Below, one piece after another: positions 42,096 to 50,127 of a stretch of 64,000 nucleotides of DNA. The notes under the pieces are model-generated. The model did no database searches, had not been told where the DNA came from, and worked only from the letters and a program-made list of their open reading frames with translations. The position numbers and the translations under genes were made by a program. Location: NCBI RefSeq assembly GCF_002356555.2, contig NZ_AP017372.2:1-64000 (forward strand), given 5' to 3'. Position 1 is the first letter of the stretch. The number at the start of each line of letters is the position of its first letter. This stretch comes from Halorhodospira halochloris. GTDB taxonomy: Bacteria > Pseudomonadota > Gammaproteobacteria > Nitrococcales > Halorhodospiraceae.

Positions 42096-43411
42096 AATTT
42101 GCAAGACATCATTGCCTCCACCTCAACCGGATTCTTGGGAACACCCTCAGTCAACACCCAGGGGAGATTGGCAGTGACCGCAACATCGTCTTCGATGCGC
42201 ACCCCAATACCCCGCCAGCGCTCGTCAATCTCGGTGCTTCCTGGCGGACAATAGAGCCCAGGCTCAACAGTAACGACCATGCCCTCTTGGAGCTCTTGCC
42301 ACTTACCTTCTAACGCAAGGGGGCCAACATCGTGAACATCCATGCCCAACCAGTGGCCAGTTCGATGGGGATAGAACCGCCGGTGCTCACCGCGCTCAAT
42401 AAGGTTATCGATATCCCCGCTAAGCCAGTCTAGATCTACCATGCCCTGGACAAGAACTCGCGTTGCTCGCTGATGGAAATCATCAAAGGTACGACCACAG
42501 CATACCTCTTCAATGGCTGCCTGCTGAGCGGCAAGTACTATCTCGTAGACGGCACGCTGTTCACCACTAAATCGGCCATTTACCGGAAAGGTGCGTGTTA
42601 TATCAGCAGCATAGCCGTCAAGCTCGGCTCCGGCATCGATTAGCACTAAATCGCCATCGCGTAGTAATTCGCGGTTGGTGACATAATGCAGTGTGCAAGC
42701 ATTGGCGCCGCCAGCGACAATGCTTGGATATGCCGCTTCGCCACCGTGGCGGTGGAAAATTGCCAGTATCTCAGCAGCAAGTTCATATTCTGGCATCGCG
42801 GGTTGGGCTACCTGCATAGCTCGCCGGTGGGCACTTACCGTAACCCCCGCGGCGCGGTGCATCGCATCAAGCTCCTCAGCGCTTTTAATGAGGCGCATAG
42901 AGTGGATGTTGTTGTCAAAGGTCTGAATGCAAACCGGCGGCTGCTGGGTCGCCCTACACAACCTGCGTGCGCTCCTAAACCAGTCAAGCATGCGCCGATC
43001 TCCATGCTCATCACGGCCAATCGGGTAGTTGATGATCTCTCTGCCCACCAATAATTCAGGCAATTTCTGCCCAATCTCTGCGAGTGGATAGGCCTGATCG
43101 GCTCCGAATAACTCCTTGGCATCTTCGGTTCCATAGCGCTTGCCTGACCAACGCTCCTGTTCAGGATCACGTTCGCGGACAAAAAGGATAAACTCACCAC
43201 CCGCACGATTCGGCAGCAGCACTGCTACGGCATCAGGCTCCGGAAAACCAGTAAGATATAGAAAATCACTATCCTGGCGAAACACATGCTCCACGTCGCG
43301 GTTACGCGTTTTCTCAGAAGCTGCGGGGATAATCAAGGCTTGACGCTCACTGCATTGATTTAGCAGCGCTTGGCGCCTCTTTTCAGAGACTTTCCTGTGA
43401 AGCGAGTCCAT
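42092..43411 (-). CDS. pepP: Xaa-Pro aminopeptidase
   Basis: Proline aminopeptidase P, a dinuclear-metal pita-bread enzyme. Metal ligands are seen in LIDAGAELDGYAADITRTFP (two Asp), HRTGHWLGMDVHDVG (His), VTVEPGLY (Glu) and VRIEDDV (Glu). The N-terminal domain has QALIIPAASEKTRNRDVEHVFRQDSDFLYLTGF. 439 residues. It lies nine bases after ygfB, the standard order; ubiH, which commonly follows, is absent. Confidence 0.96.
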   Translation of the reverse strand: MDSLHRKVSEKRRQALLNQCSERQALIIPAASEKTRNRDVEHVFRQDSDFLYLTGFPEPDAVAVLLPNRAGGEFILFVRERDPEQERWSGKRYGTEDAKELFGADQAYPLAEIGQKLPELLVGREIINYPIGRDEHGDRRMLDWFRSARRLCRATQQPPVCIQTFDNNIHSMRLIKSAEELDAMHRAAGVTVSAHRRAMQVAQPAMPEYELAAEILAIFHRHGGEAAYPSIVAGGANACTLHYVTNRELLRDGDLVLIDAGAELDGYAADITRTFPVNGRFSGEQRAVYEIVLAAQQAAIEEVCCGRTFDDFHQRATRVLVQGMVDLDWLSGDIDNLIERGEHRRFYPHRTGHWLGMDVHDVGPLALEGKWQELQEGMVVTVEPGLYCPPGSTEIDERWRGIGVRIEDDVAVTANLPWVLTEGVPKNPVEVEAMMSCKL

Positions 43412-43420
43412 TCAAAAACC

Positions 43421-43984
43421 TTAATGATTATTGTCGTCAATAAATGTATGCAACAAATGCTCTCGGCACAGCAGCACCGCAACCCTGACGTACTCTACTA
43501 GCTCGGCATAAGACTCTTCATCATCCTCCTCATCATCTGGCTGCGCTGCAACACGCGCAATCTCACTCAAATCATGAAGAACCTCGCGCACATTGGCCGG
43601 TAAAGTTGAGTCGGATCCAGGCTCGCTGCGGCCAATACCGAACAAAAAACCACTGCACCAAGCTGCCAGAGCTCTGCTGCGCTCGGGAAGCGAAGAGTGT
43701 TCGCCAGGCAACATGGGATGAAACTCAAAGTTCTCATCAGCCAATCCGGCCGCTGTCTCATCGTAAAGGATGGTAAGCATCTCCAGACACGCTCGCGCGG
43801 CCTCGCCGCGTGGTTCTGTATCGGCAAGTACGTCAGCTATCCATCGTGCCTGGCTTGTATCTTGCGCTCCTGTTAGCACACCACAGAGCATACCGTGGCT
43901 TTCTGCTGCACCAACATGTGCACCTACTGCCTGAAGTGACTCTTCAACACTGTCGTAACGCTCTTCCCAACCCATCTTTAGCAT
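43421..43984 (-). CDS. ygfB: UPF0149 family protein (YgfB)
   Basis: 187 residues. The family pattern is visible: ESHGMLCGVLTG, FEFHPMLPGE, RALAAWCSGFLFGIG and the acidic C-terminal DDEEDDEESYAELVEYVRVAVLLCREHL. Start ATG 43984 has AAAGGA just upstream; the open frame runs 22 codons further on a TTG without support. YgfB homologues have been linked to regulation in pseudomonads, but no activity follows from the sequence. It is upstream of pepP and divergent from zapB-like/zapA. Confidence 0.9.
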   Translation of the reverse strand: MLKMGWEERYDSVEESLQAVGAHVGAAESHGMLCGVLTGAQDTSQARWIADVLADTEPRGEAARACLEMLTILYDETAAGLADENFEFHPMLPGEHSSLPERSRALAAWCSGFLFGIGRSEPGSDSTLPANVREVLHDLSEIARVAAQPDDEEDDEESYAELVEYVRVAVLLCREHLLHTFIDDNNH

Positions 43985-44146
43985 GCTTCCTTTACGATAA
44001 TTATCCGCATGTCGTAGTGTTTTTACTGATCTTGTGGCAATTATAGGCAATCGAGTATATAGGAATATTGGCCGATAGCGCGATGCATTGCAGATTGACC
44101 CGAGGTTATTGTAAGACTATAGTCGAAAATCCTGGAGGTACTCCAA

Positions 44147-44359
44147 GTGGCTGATAAATCGGTTGAAGAGTTGGACAACTTGGAGCAGCGCGTAGAGCAC
44201 GTTATCGCTGAATGCCAGCGGCTGCGCGAGGAGAACCGCGTCCTCCACGAGACCCAAGAGCAGCTTAAGGCTGAACGTGCCACCCTACAAGAGAAAAACG
44301 AGTTAGCAAGATCGCAGATTGAGTCAATGATCAGCCGACTTAAGGCTATGGAGCAATAG
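44147..44359 (+). CDS. ZapB-like short coiled-coil protein (TIGR02449 type)
   Basis: 70-residue protein that is almost entirely coiled coil with heptad Leu/Glu/Arg pattern (LEQRVEHVIAECQRLREENRVL). The start is GTG with GGAGG nine bases before it. The position just upstream of zapA, four bases away, matches the small family often named cell-division protein ZapB-like. A structural role near the Z ring together with ZapA is inferred from the linkage. Confidence 0.85.
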   Translation: MADKSVEELDNLEQRVEHVIAECQRLREENRVLHETQEQLKAERATLQEKNELARSQIESMISRLKAMEQ

Positions 44360-44363
44360 AACT

Positions 44364-44678
44364 ATGACCGAAGCGGTCAAAGTCAGAATCCTCGAACAGG
44401 ACTACACAATTGCCTGCCCCGAGGATGCAAAAAACAGCTTACTGCAGTCTGCCGACTACGTTGATCGTAAGATGCGCGAGGTGCGTCAAAGCGGCAAGGT
44501 GGTTGGGACCGACCGTGTCGCGGTAATGGCCGCTATAAACATCGCTTACGAATTGCTCGAGGCACACGCTGAAAACCAAGAAATGGCTGATGTACGCAAA
44601 CGTCTGGCCCGCCTTGATGAACGGATAGCAGAGACAGTTGCCAATGATGCTAAGGCCAACACTGGCAAATCTGGTTGA
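44364..44678 (+). CDS. zapA: Cell division protein ZapA
   Basis: Bundles FtsZ filaments at midcell. 104 residues with the N-terminal VKVRILEQDYTIACPEDAKNSLLQSADYVDRKMREVR core, the GTDRVAVMAAINIAYELL helix and a C-terminal coiled coil. It is part of the conserved zapB-like-zapA-6S RNA-fau arrangement. Confidence 0.94.
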   Translation: MTEAVKVRILEQDYTIACPEDAKNSLLQSADYVDRKMREVRQSGKVVGTDRVAVMAAINIAYELLEAHAENQEMADVRKRLARLDERIAETVANDAKANTGKSG

Positions 44679-44739
44679 TCAGGTTTCCCGACTCACCCTG
44701 TTGCAGACCAAACGCTACTAAGTCATCATTGAATTTAAG

Positions 44740-44922
44740 CATCCCCTGCGGCGTTCGAGATCAGGCCAAGTCATCTTGACCCTCAACGAAACGCCCAAGG
44801 GACCAGGCGTGGGCTGACCGGTGAGCATGTCCGCTACCAAGCGGAAAGCCTAAGGCTGCCCCCCTCGTCCCTACCTGAACCTCAGGGTTCAAGGGCAGGC
44901 CTGTACGGCGCCGCGGGGGGTG
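44740..44922 (+). ncRNA. ssrS: 6S RNA
   Basis: The location between zapA and the 5-formyl-THF cyclo-ligase gene is the classical one. The ends pair: ATCCCCTGCGGCG at 44741-44753 with CGCCGCGGGGGGTG at 44909-44922. The inner conserved segments GGTGAGCATGTCCGCTACC and GAACCTCAGGGTTCAAGGG correspond to E. coli 6S RNA (GGUGAGCAUGCUCGGUCCG and GAACCAAGGGUUCAAGGG). 6S RNA mimics an open promoter and sequesters sigma-70 polymerase in stationary phase. End points are approximate. Confidence 0.88.
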
Positions 44923-45040
44923 TCCTCATTCGGGACTACTCAAATCACCAGCGATCTTCCATAATCTTGCGGCGTAGGCCTTTTGCTCAGTTAGGCCCCC
45001 AATCCCCTCCCCTGAACGACTTGATTGTCTCAGTTCAAAT

Positions 45041-45100
45041 GACGCCGTAAACCTATCCCTGCAGGCTGCATAGCGACACCCTTGGCGCCCAAGGCCGACA
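45041..45100. repeat. Degenerate core of the hairpin element, copy D
   Basis: GACGCCGTAAACCTATCCCT, then CAGGCTGCATAGCG and CCTTGGCGCCCAAGGCC follow the core of copy A base for base at roughly three quarters of positions and in the same orientation. No pairing outer arms are visible. It lies between 6S RNA and the following gene, and appears to be an old decayed copy. Confidence 0.6.
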
Positions 45101-45187
45101 TGAGAGGGTAACCAAATGACTCAGAGTGAGCGTTTGAGACACCTAGAGGAGACCTCAAGCGCTTCTAAAGGAGGGCTCATCGAACAC

Positions 45188-45814
45188 ATGCGAAACAGCT
45201 CAGTCCAAGAGAATCACGATTTGAAAAGAGAGTTGCGCCGCAACTTGCGGGCTCAGCGCCGCAACATTGGCTTGGCAAGACGCAGAAAAGCTGAGTACAC
45301 CATTCTTAAACGTACCCTCACCTTGCTGAAGCGACGTCGCGCAAGATCAGTGGCATGCTATCTTGATTCAGATGGAGAAGTGCCGACACAGAAGTTGATC
45401 ACACAAATCACATTGCAAGGGATGGATGTCTATCTGCCAGTTTTACAACATAAGTCAAAGAGACTATGTTTCCGCCGTTATACCTACGCCACACCCATGC
45501 GACCAAATCGCTACGGCATACTCGAGCCGATCCCAGACCAATCCCCAGCTATAGGTGCTAATAGACTGGATGCAGTCTTGTTACCCGTAGTAGGGTTCGA
45601 TAGGCAAGGGAGTCGCTTAGGCATGGGAGGCGGATTCTATGACACCACCCTCAAGTTTCTTCAGCACAGAGACTGGCATCCTCTGATTACGATCGGACTA
45701 GCATTTGAGCTGCAACTAGTGGACTACATTCCTACCGACAGATGGGATATATCTCTGGATAGAGTGGTCACGGAAAGATCCGTCTATCAGGGTCGAGTTA
45801 AGCAGGTTTATTAG
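45188..45814 (+). CDS. fau: 5-formyltetrahydrofolate cyclo-ligase
   Basis: Converts 5-formyl-THF to 5,10-methenyl-THF with ATP. Conserved blocks are LKRELRRNLRAQRR, the catalytic VACYLDSDGEVPT and the phosphate loop VVGFDRQGSRLGMGGGFYD. 208 residues from ATG 45188, which has AAAGGAGGG about twelve bases upstream. The open frame starts earlier at 45116 but that adds unconserved residues from the repeat-derived leader. It is located after 6S RNA as in E. coli ygfA. Confidence 0.9.
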   Translation: MRNSSVQENHDLKRELRRNLRAQRRNIGLARRRKAEYTILKRTLTLLKRRRARSVACYLDSDGEVPTQKLITQITLQGMDVYLPVLQHKSKRLCFRRYTYATPMRPNRYGILEPIPDQSPAIGANRLDAVLLPVVGFDRQGSRLGMGGGFYDTTLKFLQHRDWHPLITIGLAFELQLVDYIPTDRWDISLDRVVTERSVYQGRVKQVY

Positions 45815-45860
45815 GCTAACAGAGACCTCCACAGCTGGGCTACTCTAGTCGCAGTAGGGA

Positions 45861-46003
45861 GCCTCGAAAACTTCGCCGGCGCCACCATCCGCCCCGGTGT
45901 GGAGGTCTTGGCGCCAGGGATGGAGCCATGAAGCCTCCAGGGTTGGATTCATGGCGTCCTCCACACCGGGGCGGATGGTGGCGCCGGCGAAGTTTTTAGA
46001 GGC
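45861..46003. repeat. Dispersed hairpin element, copy C
   Basis: Arms 45861-45905 and 45958-46003 are reverse complements except for one bulge. They contain ACTTCGCCGGCGCCACCATC. The core of about 52 bases (GTCTTGGCGCCAGGGATGG, then AAGCCTCCAGGG and GGATTCATGGCG) is the reverse complement of the copy A core, so this copy is inverted relative to A and B. It lies 46 bases past the fau stop and immediately before an origin-like segment. Confidence 0.9.
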
Positions 46004-46043
46004 CACCAGTAGGGGGTTAAAGTGAGGTATCCTTGGAGAAACC

Positions 46044-46219
46044 TGTGGAAAACTCTGAACAGTAGTACGGACCATATAATGCTACCCAACTTTTCCACAA
46101 CCTGTCCTATGAGTACTGCTATGTTCCATTAACAAGATCTTTTAGTGGCTTATCAGGGAGATACAAGCACTGTCAACATAGGACAATTGATTTAATAATA
46201 ATAATATAATAAATTAAAA
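46044..46219. other. Second origin-like AT-rich segment with paired DnaA-box variants
   Basis: Two inverted DnaA-box variants, TGTGGAAAA (46044-46052) and TTTTCCACA (46091-46099), are followed by GATCTTTT (46136-46143). A 34-base tract of almost pure A/T then runs from 46186 to 46219, with TAATAATAATAATA and ATAATAAATTAA. The same elements in the same order, including the exact 12-mer ATAATAAATTAA, occur between dnaA and dnaN. No gene is visible from 46004 to 46340. The region must also hold the promoter of the downstream glucosaminidase gene. Whether it acts in replication is an inference. Confidence 0.45.
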
Positions 46220-46340
46220 GAACTGTTATAGAGATGTGCACTTGCTTTGCATCTTGACCATGAACAATAAATCTAGCCAGGAAGATAGTATGTTGACAGG
46301 GGATGTCGATTTACCTTTAAAGCTTCCTAGGAGGTAAAAG

Positions 46341-47378
46341 TTGAGTACACCGGAAGATAATACAAATTATAAGCATTTGAAAATAGGCCTGGTAACTGGT
46401 TTTTCGGCCGTTTTGTTGCTTATTATCGGTGTTGGAGGGTTTTTATGGCAGACTAAGGAAATAGATGGGGTTGAAGGCCAAGAAATAAACGAGGATAAAA
46501 CAGCACAGATTGATCCGGATAAAAAAACAGATCAAGGTGCTAATGAAGTTGGTAGCAGCTTAATTGAATCTGATAATTATCTACAGGCTAGACTGAAAAT
46601 TCCTAACCTTAAGCAAGTGTCAGCTAGCTCGGCTACAGATTTATTAACTAAACTGAGAGAAAAAGGCAGCAATAACTGGCCTCCAGAAAAAGAACTTCGA
46701 GGTGTTACAGCCGCAGAATTTCCTGAGGATCTTGCGGAGGTTTCAGTAAATGAGCGCAAAGAGATATTCTACCGTGTCCTTGCTCCAATTGTTATTGCAG
46801 AAAATTTGCGCCTCAGATCGGCGCGCGATTTAATTAGTGATTTATCTCAGAGGCGTCATTCATTAAGTGATGAAGAACAAGAGATAGTTGAGGAACTAGC
46901 CGAATATTACAGGGTTTCACTAGAAAAAGATTCATTTTATAGCGATTTACTACATAGGTTAGATGAAATACCGGTCGACCTAGCGATTGCTCAGGCTGCC
47001 AACGAGAGTGGGTGGGGCACTTCTAGATTTACTCGTCAGGCTAACAATCTGTTTGGTGAGTGGACATGGACTCAAAAGGAAGGTTTAGTGCCGGAACGCC
47101 GTGCTGAGGGGCAAACACATCGAATTAGGGTTTTTGACTCGTTACAACGTTCGGTTCGGTCTTATTTTTATACGCTAAATGTCGGCAATTCATATGAAAA
47201 ATTTCGGGATATGCGAGCCAAACTAAGAGAAAATGGTAAACAGTTAGATGGCTATTATATGGCTAGTGCCCTTACATCATACTCAGAACGTGGACAAGAC
47301 TATGTTGATGAGATACGTGCAATGATCAGTTTCAACAACTTAGACAAGCTCAATAGTTTAGAGCTATCGAATGAATAA
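46341..47378 (+). CDS. Bax-like glucosaminidase-domain protein
   Basis: 345 residues. An N-terminal membrane segment (about residues 14-32, GLVTGFSAVLLLIIGVGGFLW) is followed by an acidic linker and a GH73-type domain. The latter has IPVDLAIAQAANESGWGTSRF, with the conserved catalytic glutamate, and QANNLFGEWTW. RSYFYTLNVGNSYEKFRDMR is typical of E. coli Bax and FlgJ-like peptidoglycan hydrolases. The start is TTG with AGGAGG six bases upstream. The gene is AT-rich compared with most of the window. Confidence 0.85.
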   Translation: MSTPEDNTNYKHLKIGLVTGFSAVLLLIIGVGGFLWQTKEIDGVEGQEINEDKTAQIDPDKKTDQGANEVGSSLIESDNYLQARLKIPNLKQVSASSATDLLTKLREKGSNNWPPEKELRGVTAAEFPEDLAEVSVNERKEIFYRVLAPIVIAENLRLRSARDLISDLSQRRHSLSDEEQEIVEELAEYYRVSLEKDSFYSDLLHRLDEIPVDLAIAQAANESGWGTSRFTRQANNLFGEWTWTQKEGLVPERRAEGQTHRIRVFDSLQRSVRSYFYTLNVGNSYEKFRDMRAKLRENGKQLDGYYMASALTSYSERGQDYVDEIRAMISFNNLDKLNSLELSNE

Positions 47379-47388
47379 AGTAATAAAT

Positions 47389-48378
47389 TTACTTATTATC
47401 ATTAGCTATAGGGAAATTGCTTAAGATAGTATAAACATCTGGCTTTTGCTTAGCGAGCATGCTTATGACTTCAATCCACTCTCTGCTAGCTATCTTGACT
47501 GGCACACCATAAGCCTTTGCGTATGCGTGAAGAAAACGCTTAAAGATCAGTCTAGGGGGGGTGGTTCCTATTAACTTAGGCAGGCCTAGTAAGTGTATAC
47601 GTGACATTTTTTTTAACCGATGAAGGCGAACTGGCTTAGGAAGCCAGCCAATGAAGTAAATATTATCTATGTCTAAGACAGTTAGTGAATGGTGGCCTCT
47701 GTGGTTGACTCCATACAAGAAATTACCACGTATAGGATCCATATGCAAAAATCCTGATCGCACCAAATTACCCCAAGCACGCCCCATTTCGGCAGCTATA
47801 TGTAATCCCGTATTGAGACACACGCTTGTTTTTGCGAGATCCTTAACAGTTATGCCTTCTTCTCTCTCCATGATGTAGATGCCAACAGCCCGTTCGTTTG
47901 TTGTTAAACGGAAAGCTGCGATAGGTTTTGGTGTTGATACACCAGCTGCGATAAGCTTCTCTGCTGTGGCGAACAAATATTTTGGTGGGCGCAAGAAGGA
48001 CTTGATTCTCTCCTTCGGGCCAGTAGGAGAGTAAAGCTTAATTATAAAATCATGTCCGCTGTGGTCACGCCAGCGATAGACATAAGATTTAGATGATTTG
48101 ATTAACTCTAGGGTCCAGCCGTTGTGCTCTATATTACTACTGGAAAGCAATGCACCGATAATACATGAGATTATATCTGTATTTATCTCGGTGCAGAATT
48201 TTGCACGATCTATAGTGCCATCAATATTCATATTGATTCTACGCGCAGTTTCATTGCTCAGCGTCTTTGACATGAGATTATTTAGGGCTGCAAACGGCAA
48301 GGGAATATGGAGTGGATGAATATCTTTTGGGCATAATTTAGTTATCTTGTTGTGTGCCTTTTTTAAAAGAAAATACAC
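47389..48378 (-). CDS. Lipopolysaccharide kinase-like protein (second of a pair)
   Basis: 329-residue protein with a eukaryotic-type small-kinase fold of the RfaP/InaA/KdkA group. It has a beta-lysine region HDFIIKLYSPTGPKERIKSFLRP, then VGIYIMEREEGITVKDL, the catalytic-loop-like SGFLHMDPIRGNFLYG (Asp and Asn in place) and the metal-binding-like VLDIDNIYF. The likely role is phosphorylation of lipopolysaccharide core or heptose, but the substrate is not shown. The drawn GTG start overlaps the upstream kinase gene by 41 bases. An internal ATG at 48273 is an alternative. The gene is AT-rich, consistent with lateral acquisition. Confidence 0.65.
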   Translation of the reverse strand: MYFLLKKAHNKITKLCPKDIHPLHIPLPFAALNNLMSKTLSNETARRINMNIDGTIDRAKFCTEINTDIISCIIGALLSSSNIEHNGWTLELIKSSKSYVYRWRDHSGHDFIIKLYSPTGPKERIKSFLRPPKYLFATAEKLIAAGVSTPKPIAAFRLTTNERAVGIYIMEREEGITVKDLAKTSVCLNTGLHIAAEMGRAWGNLVRSGFLHMDPIRGNFLYGVNHRGHHSLTVLDIDNIYFIGWLPKPVRLHRLKKMSRIHLLGLPKLIGTTPPRLIFKRFLHAYAKAYGVPVKIASREWIEVISMLAKQKPDVYTILSNFPIANDNK

Positions 48379-49261
48379 TGAGCAGTGGGCGTAAACGTCT
48401 ACGGTTGTATCTGACTAGGTGATGTCGAAATGTCCTTAATGGCATATAAATACCCCACAAAAAACGTCTCTGAACAAAGTTTAGATCTTTTTCATTTAGC
48501 TCATTTATATAAGCGGCCCAAGCGGCCTGGAAATAAACTGGTGGTAAACGTAGCTTTAATAACTTTCTTGCCGCACCAAAGAGAGTTAAGTGGCCTTCTC
48601 CTAGTGCTTCTATATCAACGATTGTTAGATTACAAGTGTTACTGCCATGTTCATTGTTTGTGATATCCATAATGTTTGCCATTCTACAATCTTGTAGATG
48701 AACACCGCATCTGTGTAATCTGGCTAGATATGTTCCGATACGTTTTGCAGTGTGAATTAAGATTAGATGTTCATCAGAGCTTTGCTCTTCATTAGGTTCT
48801 GTTAATGGTTGACCGTCGACGTATCGGCTTATTAAACAAGATTTAAAAATATGATCCTTTTCGTAATAATCAACCGCGGCGATTGGTTCACAAACAGATC
48901 CGGGTAGTCCCCGATGCGCTTTTATGCCAATCAGCCATGGGAGGACGGAGGAGCGCCGCTTAGTTTTTCCAGGGTTTGTGTATTTAAGAACAATAGGGCC
49001 AAAATTCAAAGTGTCTAGCAGGTAAACGTTGTGTCGGCGGCGTGCAGAAATCAAAATACCGCTGAAAGGTATTTGATTTTCCCAGAGTGGAAATAACCTG
49101 TTAAAATCAGACGTCGTCAGGACAGAAGAATTGGTTACATAAATTTTTTCATTTCTTAACGTATTATAATCAATATGGGGATCCTGCGAGGAAGCAGCTT
49201 CTACCTTGCATCTTAAGGAAGAAATTCGGTTCATTTTATCGGTGAATTGCTCTAAAAACAT
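48338..49261 (-). CDS. Lipopolysaccharide kinase-like protein (first of a pair)
   Basis: 307 residues with the same type of kinase-like core. IVLKYTNPGKTKRRSSVLPWLIG carries the probable ATP lysine. CLISRYVDGQPLTEP is the hinge, and HRCGVHLQDCRMANIMD the catalytic loop with Asp and Asn. TIVDIEALGEG is the metal-binding segment. The C-terminus is basic and Arg-rich. It precedes and overlaps the second kinase-like gene on the minus strand, so the two are probably co-translated. Substrate unknown; lipopolysaccharide core phosphorylation is the family precedent. Low GC content. Confidence 0.65.
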   Translation of the reverse strand: MFLEQFTDKMNRISSLRCKVEAASSQDPHIDYNTLRNEKIYVTNSSVLTTSDFNRLFPLWENQIPFSGILISARRRHNVYLLDTLNFGPIVLKYTNPGKTKRRSSVLPWLIGIKAHRGLPGSVCEPIAAVDYYEKDHIFKSCLISRYVDGQPLTEPNEEQSSDEHLILIHTAKRIGTYLARLHRCGVHLQDCRMANIMDITNNEHGSNTCNLTIVDIEALGEGHLTLFGAARKLLKLRLPPVYFQAAWAAYINELNEKDLNFVQRRFLWGIYMPLRTFRHHLVRYNRRRLRPLLSVFSFKKGTQQDN

Positions 49262-50000
49262 CGCTAGACAAGATTGGATGAAATATTCCCGCTAAGCTTT
49301 GCAGCTATGGCATAGTTTACGCTATTCTCGGAGGTAGGCGAGTCTCCCAAGGGGTGATTCGGTCCGACCTGCATTATAACACCGGATAGTACCTGCCCGT
49401 GACTAGCTCTGACCTCCGTCAAGGGATTCACTGCTTGAGCTATAGTCTTATCCGCCTGGTCCCAGCACCCTCTATTCTTGCACCTTAACAGATTGGTGGT
49501 GGTTTGCAAGGTGCGCGCTTTACCTTTGTAGGCGAAGCACTGCGGCGCAATACGTTAGAAGTATTCGACCCTCACTATGTATATCTGTTGTCTCCTTCTT
49601 CACAAAGTGGAGGCTCGGGGTAGAACTAAGGGATATAACCATAAATGATCAGCAGCTTTATACGGTTGGTAATAGCAGCTGTGTGAGAGATCCCTCAGTG
49701 AATCTATAAAATCCCCCCTGAGCCTTGTTACCTCGGTGTGGAGGTCGCCATGAAGCCAGCACCACCAAGGCAATTAAGCTCAGTAATGGGAGTGATTAGA
49801 GAGCCCCTCAAAGCCCATGTAAATAGTTTGTTTCAATACTTCGTGAAATGCTAAAACCATGATTTATGGGCACAAAGTAATAATGACGTGGGTCAGGTGT
49901 ATCATTTGTAATGCAACTTTTATTCACTTTCTAAGTCTAGAAAATCTTGCAGCATGAAAAATGCTAATGGAATCAGTCACTCTCAACTCCACCATGGAGC
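49262..50000. other. Long intergenic stretch without a convincing gene
   Basis: About 740 bases between the kinase-like pair and the sigma-54 promoter at 50001. I see no reading frame with recognisable family features; an 81-codon frame on the minus strand (49264-49509) lacks a ribosome binding site and known motifs. The stretch contains the small hairpin-element relic at 49718-49783. It is a plausible place for activator-binding sites of the downstream sigma-54 promoter, though none was identified. Confidence 0.5.
49718..49783. repeat. Short degenerate hairpin-element relic, copy E
   Basis: Begins CTGAGCCTTGTTACCTCGGT and ends with an imperfect reverse complement (CACCAAGGCAATTAAGCTCA). The middle GTGTGGAGGTCGCCATGAAGCC resembles the core of the full copies. 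At 66 bases, most of the core is missing. Confidence 0.55.
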
Positions 50001-50016
50001 TGGCATGACGATTGCA
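50001..50016 (+). promoter_or_regulatory. Sigma-54 (-24/-12) promoter for the secreted-protein operon
   Basis: TGGCATGACGATTGCA matches the RpoN consensus TGGCACG-N4-TTGCA at all but one position. The essential GG and GC are exactly ten bases apart. Transcription would start near 50028, giving a leader of about 100 bases before the gene at 50128. A sigma-54 activator gene lies at 53784-55151 in the same locus. Confidence 0.8.
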
Positions 50017-50127
50017 CTGGTATTGGTGCGAGACAATGGCATAGGAGCCATAGTCTTAGCCCGGCACGTTGACGTAATAAACCACGTAGCCTAAACCCCA
50101 ATATGATGATTGATCAAGGGGAATACC

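Noticed and set aside
45845-46075. 76-codon minus-strand frame
   Set aside because: It lies almost wholly within hairpin copy C and the adjoining DnaA-box region.
49264-49509. 81-codon minus-strand frame in the long intergenic stretch
   Set aside because: It has no ribosome binding site, no recognisable motif and no coupling to a neighbour; compatible with chance.
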